Assembly (NCBI RefSeq): GCF_012931985.1
Contig: NZ_JAAFGM010000006.1
Coordinates: 83,058-147,057 of the forward strand
Source of the DNA: Candidatus Roseilinea sp. NK_OTU-006
Lineage (GTDB): Bacteria; Chloroflexota; Anaerolineae; J036; Brachytrichaceae
Reading direction: 5' to 3'
Length of the DNA stretch: 64,000 nucleotides
The position numbers and the translations under genes were made by a program. The notes beneath the pieces were generated by a model, which saw only the letters and a program-made list of their open reading frames with translations, had not been told where the DNA came from and ran no database searches. Shown in pieces: positions 1 through 11,652 of this stretch. Each line of letters opens with the position of its first letter. The first letter of the stretch is position 1.

Positions 1-1
1 T

Positions 2-229
2 TCGTTCTATGCCCCGGCTTTCAAGTTGTTGTTCGCCGGCGACTCACTGGATGCGCTGAGCGGCAAGCCGCGCTTTGTGGACAGGCCGGTAAATTGGGAC
101 TACGCCCGCGGCCTGCAGAGCGTGCGGGAGCAAGTCGCGCTGTGCTTGGAGATCGTCGCCGTCGGTCATGGTCCGGTGACTCGCGGCAAGGCTGCCCTCG
201 ACGCATTGGGCACCGCGCAAGCGTCCTAA
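2..229 (+). CDS. MBL-fold metallohydrolase, C-terminal fragment
   Basis: The reading frame is open from the window edge to a TAA at 227-229, so only about 75 C-terminal residues are present. The segment FYAPAFKLLFAGDSLDAL matches the strand-loop of metallo-beta-lactamase-fold hydrolases where the bridging metal Asp lies in a GD motif. A later VAVGHGPVT segment matches the last metal-ligand region (usually PGHGP). The true start is outside the window. The substrate cannot be told from this piece; glyoxalase II-like or generic MBL hydrolases are the likeliest families. Confidence 0.6.
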   Translation, partial: SFYAPAFKLLFAGDSLDALSGKPRFVDRPVNWDYARGLQSVREQVALCLEIVAVGHGPVTRGKAALDALGTAQAS

Positions 230-248
230 GTTCGCGCCGAGTGCGGAA

Positions 249-959
249 TCAGTTCTGCGTTGCGGCTTGATAAGCCCTTTCCCAGCCCTCGTCGGCGCCA
301 TCGCGCATCAAAGCCACGTTTAACGTCTCTGCCAGCGACCTGGCTTGGGGAATGATGCGCGCTCCTACGGCTACAGGCACGGCGCGCAGCCCGGCTCGCC
401 GTAGCAATGCAGCGCGCTGTTGCGCTCGACTCACGTCGTTTGCGTCTACCACCGACGATACTTCGACCGCCAGCCACACTTCATCGGCGCCAAGTGCCAG
501 ACGCGGCCGGCCGTGCACCAGGATATCGGTCAGGGACAACTCGACGAGTTCGTCGTCGGTAAGTTTGCTCTCCAGTTGCTCCTCCAACTCGATGAAGGGA
601 ACGACGCGGGCGCGGCGCAGCCAGCGGCCGAAGTAAGCATGTGCTTTGTCGCGGAATTTGATCTCGAGCGTGTCGCCGCGCACCTCAGCCATCTGATTGA
701 CCAGGCGACGCACGGTTTCTTCGGTGCGGCGTTGGGCTTCGGCCAGTTCTTCGAGGCGCTGCTCGGTGCGGCGTTGGGCTTCGGCCAGTTCTTCGAGGCG
801 CTGCTCGGTTCGGCGTTGGGCTTCGGCCAAGCTGCGCACGATATCCGGCAGCGAGAGCAACTCCTCGGTTAGCACAAGGCGGCGTACCTCGCTGAGCCAT
901 TCCGGCCGGGTAGCCAGTAGGCGCGTTAAATCCTGCAGATCGTTGATGGTAAACGCCAT
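249..959 (-). CDS. Coiled-coil protein with PD-(D/E)XK nuclease-like C-terminal domain
   Basis: A 236-residue protein. Residues 44-85 hold three near-identical 14-residue units of the type LAEAQRRTEQRLEE, two heptads each and predicted coiled coil. The C-terminal half (LTDILVHG, then WLAVEVSS about 20 residues on) resembles the core of restriction-endonuclease-fold DUF3782-like proteins, although the usual D/E-X-K lysine reads Ser here. A paralogue lies at 36242-37060. I chose ATG 959 rather than GTG 965 because a TATAAT box sits 8 nt upstream, as in other leaderless genes here. Function unknown; nuclease activity is an inference and is doubtful for this copy. Confidence 0.6.
   Translation of the reverse strand: MAFTINDLQDLTRLLATRPEWLSEVRRLVLTEELLSLPDIVRSLAEAQRRTEQRLEELAEAQRRTEQRLEELAEAQRRTEETVRRLVNQMAEVRGDTLEIKFRDKAHAYFGRWLRRARVVPFIELEEQLESKLTDDELVELSLTDILVHGRPRLALGADEVWLAVEVSSVVDANDVSRAQQRAALLRRAGLRAVPVAVGARIIPQARSLAETLNVALMRDGADEGWERAYQAATQN
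705..830 (-). repeat. Three tandem 42-bp units encoding coiled-coil heptads
   Basis: Three 42-bp units, the first two almost identical, encode residues 44-85 of the coiled-coil protein. They are in frame, so copy-number change would only lengthen the coil. The same unit type occurs six times in the paralogue at 36665-36916. Confidence 0.85.
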
Positions 960-967
960 CTGCACAA

Positions 968-973
968 ATTATA
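968..973 (-). promoter_or_regulatory. TATAAT -10 box, probably leaderless start for the 249-959 gene
   Basis: TATAAT on the minus strand ends 8 nt before ATG 959, placing the predicted transcription start within 1-2 nt of the start codon. It overlaps the stop codon of the upstream gene. No Shine-Dalgarno sequence is visible. Confidence 0.5.
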
Positions 974-2819
974 GGTCGGCGGAGGGTTGATCCGTGGTCG
1001 AATCTGGGGCTTGTTCCACCGTCTGTTCTTGGCCCTCGGCATGCTGTGCGGCGCGTTCGCGGTCACACCGGATCATCAAGCTGTGGATGCCATATGTGGC
1101 TGCACCTCCGACGATGTAAGTCAGCAGCAGGGCAAGCCAGATCGCGGGTAATGTGCCCTGGGCAGCGCTTGGGGCTGTAGCTGCAGCCTCCTGAGCAGCC
1201 GGCGTTGCCCCGGCTGTAGGTGTGGGGGGTGTCGCCTCCGCCACTGCTGTAGCTTCACTCACAGTGCCTGTAGCCGGAGCGATCGCACCGGGCGTTGTGA
1301 TGATCGTGGTTGCGCTCGCCTCTGTCGCCGTTGACGGCGCTACGGCGACGATGTCGGCTGTCCCCGTAGCGGTCAGCGTCGTCGTGGCCGGGCTGACGGT
1401 TGTCGCGGTGATTACCGCGCCGGCCTCTGTGGTGGATGTCACGATGCTGGAAGAGACGAACGGTGTGGGCGCCGGCGTCATCGCCTCAGCGGTCGGGGAT
1501 GGCTCGGCTACCGGCGTGCCGGGGACCGTTACGATCGCCGCCTCTGGTGTGGTCGGGGGCGTCGGTGTAGCCGTTGCCAATCCAGGGGGGGGCACGATCG
1601 TCGGCGTTGCCGCGAACCGATCCGCTCCTGTTTCGCGGGCGATTCGGTCGAGTTGTTCGAGCTGCTCTTTGGCCGTCTCGGCCTCTGCGCCAGAGGACTG
1701 AGCAAGCTGTGTCAACCAATCCCGCATATCCGATAACACCTTCTGCGCCAGGGGATTGCTCGGGTCACGCTCGAAAGCCGCCTTGAGCGCAGCGAGGATC
1801 TTCTCAGCGATTGCCGGATCGAGGTTGAACAGAGGCGGATATAGGTTGAGCAAAACCTGTGCCCATTCCGCGTGAAGTTGTGCTGAGGTCGGGGCGTTCT
1901 CTTGCGCGCGCCGGTAAGCCTCTTCGATCAGCGGGATGAAGTTCTCCCCGATCTCCGGGCGATATTTGCCGAAGATCGCACTGAGATAGGCTTGAGCCAA
2001 TTCGCGCCAGGCTGCGGCGCTCTTTGGCATTGCTTCCGTTCGCCGGCGAGCCTCCAGAATGCGCTCCCAGACGATTGGCGCCAATACTGTCACGTAGAAG
2101 TTGTCCTGTTCGTCAGGCTCGATGTCCTTGAACGTCCATCGCACTTCATCTCCGACGAAAGTCCCACCCGGCGTAGATTGCCCAAGCACGACGTTCTCCG
2201 CGTTGGCTTCATAGGGGAGTTTTAACACCAACGACGCCAGGCCGATCGGGCCATACCAGCCAGCGCCGGTTTCCAAGATGTACTTGAACCGACCGTAGGG
2301 TGGATAGCCTGTGGACCGCAGTGTGTATTGGACGCTAATTGCAACTTCCCCGTCGGCTGGGAAAGTCACATCGAACGCCGCCCAACGAATCGGCGGCTCC
2401 GACTCGCCCCTCGGGTTCGGGGTAGTGATGACCCGAGTCGGCGCACGTTTGCCATTGACCGTGACGGTCACCTGCTCGATCTCCGGATGGCCCCCCAAGC
2501 CGTCTCCCTGGCCGCTGGGATCGCTCAACGGGAAGCGCACGGTCATTTTTTCGGGGGCGTTGCCGGTGTTGCGCATGGTGAACATGGCGACGACGTTGGC
2601 AACCGGCAACCCGGTGTTGCGCGTGCCTTTGACGCGCAACACTTCGATGGTGACGCGCTCCGCGGCCATTTGTACCCGCGTTGTTCCTTCGGGTTGGATA
2701 TTGCTGCCCGGCGCCTGTTCCGGTGGCGCGATGTCGGCGCGGATGAGCGCCGCCGGCGCGATCAGGCTCGTTAATGCAGCAAGGATCACGATGCAATGGC
2801 GAACCAAGGTGCGTTCCAT
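969..2819 (-). CDS. Secreted, membrane-anchored surface protein with Thr/Pro-rich stalk
   Basis: About 616 residues. The N-terminus (MERTLVRHC followed by a hydrophobic run ending near ALIRA) is a signal peptide. A beta-rich extracellular domain follows, then a helical, TPR-like part with alternating Ala/Leu. Next comes a long low-complexity stalk rich in Thr, Pro, Ala and Val. A single TM helix (LPAIWLALLLTYIVGGAATYG) and a short charged tail end the protein. ATG 2819 has GGAG about 9 nt upstream; upstream in-frame ATG 2837 and TTG 2840 are alternatives. It is likely an envelope protein; I do not recognise a specific family. Confidence 0.7.
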   Translation of the reverse strand: MERTLVRHCIVILAALTSLIAPAALIRADIAPPEQAPGSNIQPEGTTRVQMAAERVTIEVLRVKGTRNTGLPVANVVAMFTMRNTGNAPEKMTVRFPLSDPSGQGDGLGGHPEIEQVTVTVNGKRAPTRVITTPNPRGESEPPIRWAAFDVTFPADGEVAISVQYTLRSTGYPPYGRFKYILETGAGWYGPIGLASLVLKLPYEANAENVVLGQSTPGGTFVGDEVRWTFKDIEPDEQDNFYVTVLAPIVWERILEARRRTEAMPKSAAAWRELAQAYLSAIFGKYRPEIGENFIPLIEEAYRRAQENAPTSAQLHAEWAQVLLNLYPPLFNLDPAIAEKILAALKAAFERDPSNPLAQKVLSDMRDWLTQLAQSSGAEAETAKEQLEQLDRIARETGADRFAATPTIVPPPGLATATPTPPTTPEAAIVTVPGTPVAEPSPTAEAMTPAPTPFVSSSIVTSTTEAGAVITATTVSPATTTLTATGTADIVAVAPSTATEASATTIITTPGAIAPATGTVSEATAVAEATPPTPTAGATPAAQEAAATAPSAAQGTLPAIWLALLLTYIVGGAATYGIHSLMIRCDRERAAQHAEGQEQTVEQAPDSTTDQPSADL

Positions 2820-2900
2820 GTCGAATGGCTCCAACATCAAGCTTATTCCATCAGCCGAGAAAAGGGAAGTCGGGGGGGGGACGAGGCCTCATCCCAGTGC

Positions 2901-4232
2901 TTATTGGCGCGTGCGAAGGATGACGCCGCTGGCGTGCCGGACTTCGCCGATTTCCTTCGTCGAGGCGTCGGTCAGGTTCTGCGCCACGGCGTTTCGGAAC
3001 TGCTCAGGCACTTGCAGGGAGCGCAGGCCGAACTCTTCTTGCGCGATGTGGATGAGCAAGCCGGCGGGCGAGGCCCCGGGGGCGATGTTGTAGATGCGGT
3101 TTTTGAACTCCGCGGAGATCGCTTTGGCCGTCGCTTCGTCAATCTCGAAACCGCAAATCTCTTTAAGGAAGTAATGGATGATATTCCATCCGCTGAGTGG
3201 GCCGAGCAGGATCTCCGACTCGGTCACGCCGAACTGGTCGAGCGGGTGCGCTTCGTATGTCTGGCTGCTGTTGAGCATTCCCTTTTGGTGGACGCCGGCG
3301 GCGTGTGTGCGATTGGTCAAGCTCACCGGCTCCTTTGAGGGCACGAGCTTGCGCAGCTTGTCGGCCATCATGACATTGATCGGATACGAGCCGCGCAAGT
3401 GATAGCCTTCTAGCCGATCGTATTCGCGGTCAATGAAGAGGTTGAACAGCAGGGCGGTCATACTGGTAATGCCGCTGCGCTCGCCGATCCCCAGCAGCGT
3501 GGTCTGAATGTATTGCATTCCGGCTCGCACGGCTTCGAGCGCGTTGATCAGCGCGAATCCGCGATCGTCGTGAAAGTGGCCTTCCAGGGCGACCTTGGGG
3601 TAGCGCGCGCGCAGCGCTTGCACGCGTTGCGCGACGGTGGTCGGCGTCGCGACGCCGACTGTGTCCGGCGTGCCCAGGCGATCCACGCACTCGACCACCT
3701 GGTCATAGACGCGGAACAAGTCGGCCTCGCGCGTGCGAAAGGCGTCCTCGCCACTGAAGCGCAGCACCAGGTGCGGGTGATGGCGCCGCACGTCTTCGAT
3801 GAGCGTGCGCGCGCGTCGGGCGACCTCCTCCAAGCCGTGGCCGTGGTTGAAGTTGCGCGAGGCGTCCGAGGTGCCGATGTACATGTTGAGTCCGTCGGCG
3901 CCGGCGCGGATGGCGGCCTCCACATCGGCCGGATGGCAGCGCACATGCGCTAGCAGGAAGGTGTAGCCCTTCTGCGTGATCAGTTCATCGCGCACGGCTT
4001 TGATCGCCTGCCAATCCTCGGCTTCTTGCGGGCTGACGTTTGGCGCGAACAATTCGATGAACTTCACGCCGTAGAGGATCAAGCTGCGCGTGATCTCCTG
4101 CTTATCGGTGGTGCTGAAGAAATATTTGTAGTGGTCGTGTAGCAGCGATGACTGTTGTCCCTCGCGCAGCGTCGTGTCTATGATTTCGAGCGCGCGTGGT
4201 CGGTAGTGATGAAACGAAAAATCTGCGGCCAT
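2901..4232 (-). CDS. lysS: Homocitrate synthase-family protein (DRE-TIM metallolyase)
   Basis: A 443-residue member of the homocitrate/isopropylmalate synthase superfamily, which condenses acetyl-CoA with a 2-oxo acid. The DRE-TIM signature IIDTTLREGQQ is near residue 17 and the metal-binding HFHDDRG motif is in the barrel. Homocitrate synthase would start the alpha-aminoadipate route to lysine. The gene lies 24 bp after lysK and in the same orientation as lysJ, which favours homocitrate over isopropylmalate or citramalate synthase. The assignment of substrate rests on this context. The gene ends an apparent minus-strand operon. Confidence 0.7.
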   Translation of the reverse strand: MAADFSFHHYRPRALEIIDTTLREGQQSSLLHDHYKYFFSTTDKQEITRSLILYGVKFIELFAPNVSPQEAEDWQAIKAVRDELITQKGYTFLLAHVRCHPADVEAAIRAGADGLNMYIGTSDASRNFNHGHGLEEVARRARTLIEDVRRHHPHLVLRFSGEDAFRTREADLFRVYDQVVECVDRLGTPDTVGVATPTTVAQRVQALRARYPKVALEGHFHDDRGFALINALEAVRAGMQYIQTTLLGIGERSGITSMTALLFNLFIDREYDRLEGYHLRGSYPINVMMADKLRKLVPSKEPVSLTNRTHAAGVHQKGMLNSSQTYEAHPLDQFGVTESEILLGPLSGWNIIHYFLKEICGFEIDEATAKAISAEFKNRIYNIAPGASPAGLLIHIAQEEFGLRSLQVPEQFRNAVAQNLTDASTKEIGEVRHASGVILRTRQ

Positions 4233-4256
4233 GGTTTCGGTGTGAAGTTGTGTGCG

Positions 4257-5351
4257 TCATGACTTGGCGGCGACGAAAGATCGCAGCGCAGCAATCAGTA
4301 CTCTAACCGCCTTCTCGAACTCGTCAATAGCTATATGCTCGTGCGGCGTGTGATCGAGCGATGAATCGCCCGGGCCATAGGCGATGATCGGGCAGTTCCA
4401 AACCGGCCCAACCACGTTGAAGTCGGCCGTGCCTGTTTTGAGCTTGAAAGCCGGTCGCATCTTTTCTGCGCGAATGGCATCTACAAACGCGCGCGCCAGA
4501 GGCGTATCTTTGGGGGCGCGCCAGGCCGGCTCGGCCCCGCTGAAGCTCAACGCGAAGCGATGCCCATCGGGTCTGCTTGCTTGCCAGGCTTCGATCTCGC
4601 GCTGCAGCGCATCCGGCCCAAACGCGATCGGCAATCGCATGCCGATGACCATGTCGCACCATTCGCGCAGCCCGTCGTCGCCGGACTGGATCCGGCGCAG
4701 CGATGGCAATAACTGGTCGAAGGCTTTGGGCTTGTCTGCGTTCCATGCGTCGGCCAGCGCCTTGACGTGGTTCCACAGCATGACGGCCGATTCGCTGACG
4801 CTCGGTTCGGGGATTGCCGTATGTTGCGACGGGCGCTCGACATGCGCCTGAATGAGCAGGCGCCCTTTGTAGCCCAGCGTAATGCCGTCGGCGCCGCTTG
4901 GCTCGCCGATGATGCACATCTCCGGCCGGTACTGTGTCGCGACGAAACGCGCCCCCTTAGAGGTTGCCGCTTCTTCTTCCACCGCGCCGGCGACGATGAT
5001 CTGCCATTCCGGCGCAATCGCCGGGGCCAGCGCCTCGGCCGCGAGGATGAAAGCGCATAGCGGCCCCTTGGCATCCACCGTGCCTCGCCCGTAGAGTTTG
5101 CCGTCTTCGTAGCGCACCGGCACGTGGCCGCCCACCGTGTCTATGTGACCCAGCAGCACGATTTGGCGTGCGCCATGGCCGACCACGCCGATGGCATTGC
5201 CGGCCTCGTCAATGAAGGCGCGGTCGAAGCGACGTCGGCGCATCTCCCTGCACAGAAAATCCGCCGCGGCGCGCTCCTGCCCGCTGAGCGAGGGGATGCG
5301 CACGCATTGTTCGAGCAGCGCGATCATGCGTAATGGCGAATCGTCAACCAC
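4257..5351 (-). CDS. lysK: [LysW]-lysine/ornithine hydrolase (M20 peptidase family)
   Basis: A 364-residue M20-family zinc amidohydrolase. Visible metal-site motifs are LLGHIDTVGG, GRGTVDAKGPL, GAVEEEAATS and CIIGEPSG, with a late His in DHTPHEH. LysK releases lysine (or ornithine) from the gamma-carboxyl carrier LysW in the last step of LysW-dependent biosynthesis. The gene starts with GTG and overlaps the preceding alpha/beta hydrolase by 8 nt, so the two are translationally coupled. lysJ is two genes upstream, supporting this role over a generic M20 deacylase such as ArgE/DapE. Confidence 0.8.
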   Translation of the reverse strand: MVDDSPLRMIALLEQCVRIPSLSGQERAAADFLCREMRRRRFDRAFIDEAGNAIGVVGHGARQIVLLGHIDTVGGHVPVRYEDGKLYGRGTVDAKGPLCAFILAAEALAPAIAPEWQIIVAGAVEEEAATSKGARFVATQYRPEMCIIGEPSGADGITLGYKGRLLIQAHVERPSQHTAIPEPSVSESAVMLWNHVKALADAWNADKPKAFDQLLPSLRRIQSGDDGLREWCDMVIGMRLPIAFGPDALQREIEAWQASRPDGHRFALSFSGAEPAWRAPKDTPLARAFVDAIRAEKMRPAFKLKTGTADFNVVGPVWNCPIIAYGPGDSSLDHTPHEHIAIDEFEKAVRVLIAALRSFVAAKS

Positions 5352-6213
5352 GCCTTGCCCCCCTGTCCAGCTTCTCCAGCCATGCGTCCAGGTCGCTCAG
5401 CGGCGTCTCTCGCTCGACCTCGTTGAAGATTTCATGGTAGAAGCCGGCATATTCGTGAAGTTCGCCGGTGTTGGCCGGCAACCGCGCGAAGAACTCGTGC
5501 GCGCCGCGCTTATCCACGTAGGTATCCTCGCCGGCCACCAGCAGCAACACCGGGATGCCCAGCGTATGGGCTTGGGCGCGCGCTTCTTCGCCGGCGTCCA
5601 CGATGAATCGGGCAGTGCGAAAGGTCAGCCGGTTGTGTCGGAGCGCATCGCTCGCTTTCCATGCTTCCCAGGCCTGGTTGTGCGTCGCAGGCTGCGAAAG
5701 CCCGCTGGGCATTGGCGCAGCCGGGATGATGTCGCTGACGATGCGCCCGATGGCGATGACACAGTCCGAAGCGTGGATGCGCAGCGCCGGCGACGATAAC
5801 ACCAGCGCGCGCAGCGTCTCTTGCTGCCGGATGGCATACAGCGCAGCGATTGTGCCACCCATGCTGTGCCCCAGCAAGATCGGCTTGCATCCGGTTGCCA
5901 TCGTCGCCAGTTCGACGACGAGTCTGAGGTCGTCTATGAAATGATTCGGATGCTGGATGTATCCGCGCGGGCCGGCAGAGCGGCCATGCCCGTAGTGGTC
6001 GGGCGCCCAGACCTGATATCCGCGTCGCGTGAAGCGCTCGGCGACGTGGTGATAACGCCCGCTGTGCTCGAAGACGCCATGCGCAAGCACCGCCGAGCCG
6101 CGCGTTTCGCCTTCCGGCTGCCAATGGCGGATGAACATCGTCTCTCCTATCGAGGAGGGGCGTTCTATTTCCTCGTGGGCCGGGATGGCGTCGGTCAGTG
6201 GAAATGTGTTCAT
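5344..6213 (-). CDS. Alpha/beta hydrolase, monoacylglycerol lipase/lysophospholipase-like
   Basis: A 289-residue serine hydrolase. The nucleophile elbow GHSMGG, an oxyanion-region motif LAHGVFEHSGRY, and a late GEDTYVD...HE pattern fit the monoglyceride lipase/PldB-like family (Hydrolase_4). The chosen ATG lies one base after the lysJ stop, so the gene sits inside the lysJ-lysK transcript although it has no obvious role in lysine synthesis. The reaction is probably hydrolysis of a carboxylic ester such as a monoacylglycerol; the substrate is not known. Confidence 0.75.
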   Translation of the reverse strand: MNTFPLTDAIPAHEEIERPSSIGETMFIRHWQPEGETRGSAVLAHGVFEHSGRYHHVAERFTRRGYQVWAPDHYGHGRSAGPRGYIQHPNHFIDDLRLVVELATMATGCKPILLGHSMGGTIAALYAIRQQETLRALVLSSPALRIHASDCVIAIGRIVSDIIPAAPMPSGLSQPATHNQAWEAWKASDALRHNRLTFRTARFIVDAGEEARAQAHTLGIPVLLLVAGEDTYVDKRGAHEFFARLPANTGELHEYAGFYHEIFNEVERETPLSDLDAWLEKLDRGARRG

Positions 6214-6214
6214 A

Positions 6215-7378
6215 CTACGCAGCGAGGACTTTGGCGGTCTTCTCCACGACGAAGTCAATCTGTTCGTAGGTAATGACAGCCGGGGGCAGAAAGCGCAGCA
6301 CATTGAGGCCGGCTGGCAGCGCCAGCACCCCTTCGGCTTGCAGCGCGCGCAAGTAGGGCGCGACTTTCGTCTTCAACTCGACACCGATCAACAATCCGGC
6401 GCCGCGCACTTCGCGGATGACCGGGGCGTTCACTTCTTCCAATCGCTCTTTGAAATAAGCCCCTTTCTCGGCGGCCTGGCGGGGCAGGTCGAGTCGCTTC
6501 ATCTCATGGATCGAGGCGATGCCGGCTGCGCAGGCCAGCGGGTTGCCGCCGAAGGTGCTGCCGTGCACGCCGGGGGCCAAGTTCTTCACGGTGGGGCGGA
6601 TCCCTACGCCGCCCATCGGCACGCCCCCGGCGATGGCTTTGCCCATCGGCATCAGGTCGGGAGCGATGCCGCTGTGTTCGACCGCAAACCACCGACCGGT
6701 GCGGGCAAAGCCGGTCTGCACTTCGTCCACGATCAGCAGCGCGCCGTGTTGTTCGGTGATCTCACGCGCGGCGCGCAGGTACTCGGGCGTGCCGGGATGG
6801 ACGCCGCCTTCGCCCTGAACGGCTTCGATGAGGACGGCAGCGGTCTGATCGTTCACAGCCGCGGCCAGCGCCTCGATGTTGTTGTAGGGTACGTGGCTGA
6901 ATCCGGGCACGAGCGGTTGAAATGGTTCGCGGTATTTCGGCTCGTAGGTAGCGCTCAGCGCGCCCAAGGTGCGCCCGTGGAAGGCGCGCACGGTTGCCAC
7001 GATGTTTGGCCGCCCCGTGCTCAGGCGCGCAAACTTGATGGCCGCCTCGACGGCTTCGGCGCCGCTGTTGCACAGATAAACCCGCTCCAACCCAGCCGGC
7101 AGGATGGATATCAGCAGCGCCTCGAACTGCGCGCGCGTGTCGTTGTAGAAAATCTCAGGGCATGAGATCAGCTTCAGCGCTTGCTCGGCAATCGCGCGGG
7201 CTACAGCTTCGTTGGCGTGCCCCAAAGTGCTTACGCCTTGCCCGCCCACGCAGTCCACATAGGCGCGCCCCTCATCATCCCATACGGTCGCGTCCTTGCC
7301 GCGCACGAGGGTCAGGTCGCGCTTCGGATACACACCCGAGGTAAAGCGCTGCTCGATTTCCCGGATGGAGTGCGTCAT
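6215..7378 (-). CDS. lysJ: [LysW]-aminoadipate semialdehyde/ornithine aminotransferase
   Basis: A 387-residue class III PLP-dependent aminotransferase. It shows LCNSGAEAVEAAIKFAR, the RAFHGRTLGALSAT loop, the cofactor-binding LLIVDEVQTGFARTG segment and the PMGKAIAGGVPMG lysine segment. LysJ aminates LysW-bound 2-aminoadipate semialdehyde to LysW-lysine; related ArgD enzymes act on acetylornithine. Linkage to lysK and lysS favours LysJ. The start at ATG 7378 is set by homology (MTHSIREIEQ); an upstream extension would be low in family similarity. A TACAAT box lies 8 nt upstream. Confidence 0.8.
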   Translation of the reverse strand: MTHSIREIEQRFTSGVYPKRDLTLVRGKDATVWDDEGRAYVDCVGGQGVSTLGHANEAVARAIAEQALKLISCPEIFYNDTRAQFEALLISILPAGLERVYLCNSGAEAVEAAIKFARLSTGRPNIVATVRAFHGRTLGALSATYEPKYREPFQPLVPGFSHVPYNNIEALAAAVNDQTAAVLIEAVQGEGGVHPGTPEYLRAAREITEQHGALLIVDEVQTGFARTGRWFAVEHSGIAPDLMPMGKAIAGGVPMGGVGIRPTVKNLAPGVHGSTFGGNPLACAAGIASIHEMKRLDLPRQAAEKGAYFKERLEEVNAPVIREVRGAGLLIGVELKTKVAPYLRALQAEGVLALPAGLNVLRFLPPAVITYEQIDFVVEKTAKVLAA

Positions 7379-7386
7379 AGCCAGGC

Positions 7387-7392
7387 ATTGTA
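7387..7392 (-). promoter_or_regulatory. TACAAT -10 box before lysJ, probably near-leaderless
   Basis: TACAAT on the minus strand ends 8 nt before ATG 7378. No Shine-Dalgarno sequence precedes the start, and no good -35 was found. This would drive the lysJ - hydrolase - lysK - lysS operon. Confidence 0.4.
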
Positions 7393-7593
7393 CGACCGAA
7401 TCGGTCTCCCCTGGATTCATCGGGGCACCGTGCGGCAGGGGCAAGACACAGCGCATGGCCTGCACCCATCCTCACTCCAGCACGCTCAACCGAATGTATC
7501 ACCACTTCCGAGCCCACTGAGGGCGTCCTCGGAGCGGTGGGGTTTCGGCTGAGCAGGTTGTATAGTCGCAATCGAAAATTTTTCGCCCCCCTC

Positions 7594-7621
7594 TTGATTT
7601 TGAATCGAAACTGTGCATAAT
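7594..7621 (+). promoter_or_regulatory. Promoter of the inositol operon
   Basis: TTGATT (7594-7599) and CATAAT (7616-7621) are separated by 16 bp in an AT-richer stretch just before iolB. Transcription would start about 20 nt before the GTG start, leaving room for the GGAGG ribosome site at 7635-7640. This is the natural site for control by the DeoR-type regulator encoded at the end of the cluster. Confidence 0.55.
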
Positions 7622-7649
7622 AGGCGCGTGATCCTGGAGGGATACGCGC

Positions 7650-8573
7650 GTGCGATACGATCACACCAACCTCGTCGTTCACCCACAGCCATTCGGCGAT
7701 CCCGGGCTGATCACGCGCGTGACGCCCGCGCTGGCCGGCTGGGAGTTCATCACCTTCGAGGTGCGTCGTCTGACGCAGGGCGAAAGCTACACCCACACGA
7801 CTGGAGAAAACGAGCTGGGGCTGGTCGTGCTCAGTGGGGTCATCAGCCTGGAAGCCGACGTCGGTCGCTGGTGCGACATCGGCCAACGCGCATCGGTCTT
7901 CGGGGGCTTGCCGTACGCGGTTTACCTGCCTCGTCGGATGACGTTCAGCGTTGCGGCGCAGAAGGATGCTGAAATCGCGCTGGCTTTCGCGCCGACCGAT
8001 CAGGATCACCCGGCCCGGCTGATTCAGCCTGCGGACATCACGGTTGAAATCCGCGGCGGCGACAATGCCACGCGCCAGATCAACAACATCATCCCGCCGG
8101 GGTTCGACTGCCACCGGCTGGTGATGGTCGAGGTCTATACGCCGGGCGGCAATTGGAGCAGCTACCCGCCCCATAAACACGACGTTCACAAGACCGATGA
8201 GCAGGGCCGCATCGTCGAGGCTGACTTGGAGGAGGTGTACTTCTACAAGTTCGATCGTCCCGAAGGGTATGCCTATCAACGCATCTACACCGATCTTGAA
8301 TCGCCGCTGCACCGCGCCGGCGCGCCGATTGACGCTGTGGTGACGGCGTGCCAAAATGACGTTGTGCTGGTGCCGGAGGGCTATCACCCGGTCGCCAGCC
8401 CGCCGGGGTACACAACGTACTACTTGAACGTGTTGGCCGGCAGCGCACAATCGCTGGCCAACAGCGAGGATCCGCGCTATGCGTGGGTGAAGGCCACGTA
8501 TCGCAGCCGAGATCCGCGCGTGCCGCTGTATCGAATCGGGAGTGGTGAGTCAGAAGTCGGGAATTGTGATTGA
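7650..8573 (+). CDS. iolB: 5-deoxy-glucuronate isomerase
   Basis: A 307-residue two-cupin protein of the IolB family, which isomerises 5-deoxy-glucuronate to 2-deoxy-5-keto-gluconate in myo-inositol breakdown. The metal-site region SYPPHKHD (His175, His177), Glu195 in LEEVYFYK and His246 in PEGYHPV are present. The full length is normal for the family. The GTG start has GGAGG nine bases upstream. It is the first gene of the iol operon and ends two bases before iolC. Confidence 0.92.
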   Translation: MRYDHTNLVVHPQPFGDPGLITRVTPALAGWEFITFEVRRLTQGESYTHTTGENELGLVVLSGVISLEADVGRWCDIGQRASVFGGLPYAVYLPRRMTFSVAAQKDAEIALAFAPTDQDHPARLIQPADITVEIRGGDNATRQINNIIPPGFDCHRLVMVEVYTPGGNWSSYPPHKHDVHKTDEQGRIVEADLEEVYFYKFDRPEGYAYQRIYTDLESPLHRAGAPIDAVVTACQNDVVLVPEGYHPVASPPGYTTYYLNVLAGSAQSLANSEDPRYAWVKATYRSRDPRVPLYRIGSGESEVGNCD

Positions 8574-8575
8574 CG

Positions 8576-9592
<1,017 letters not shown>

Positions 9593-9728
9593 GCGCTGGT
9601 TACCTTCGCGGGAGTCGAGAGGTCGGGGGGCGAAGGTCGGGAGTCGGGAGTGAGGAGGTTGATGATGAACTACGACGAATGGATGAAGTCTGTGCCACTC
9701 ACGACAACTCTTCTTTAGGAGCGCCGCG

Positions 9729-11603
<1,875 letters not shown>

Positions 11604-11652
11604 ACCGAATCCTACCGCGGGTGATCGAAAGTTCAACGACGAACGATTGACC

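Noticed and set aside
705..830. Regular 42-bp repeats considered as a CRISPR-like array
   Set aside because: There are no spacers; units are contiguous, in frame and encode heptads of a coiled coil.
6131..7165. 344-codon plus-strand open frame opposite lysJ
   Set aside because: LysJ motifs on the other strand are unambiguous; this frame has no start signal or motif.
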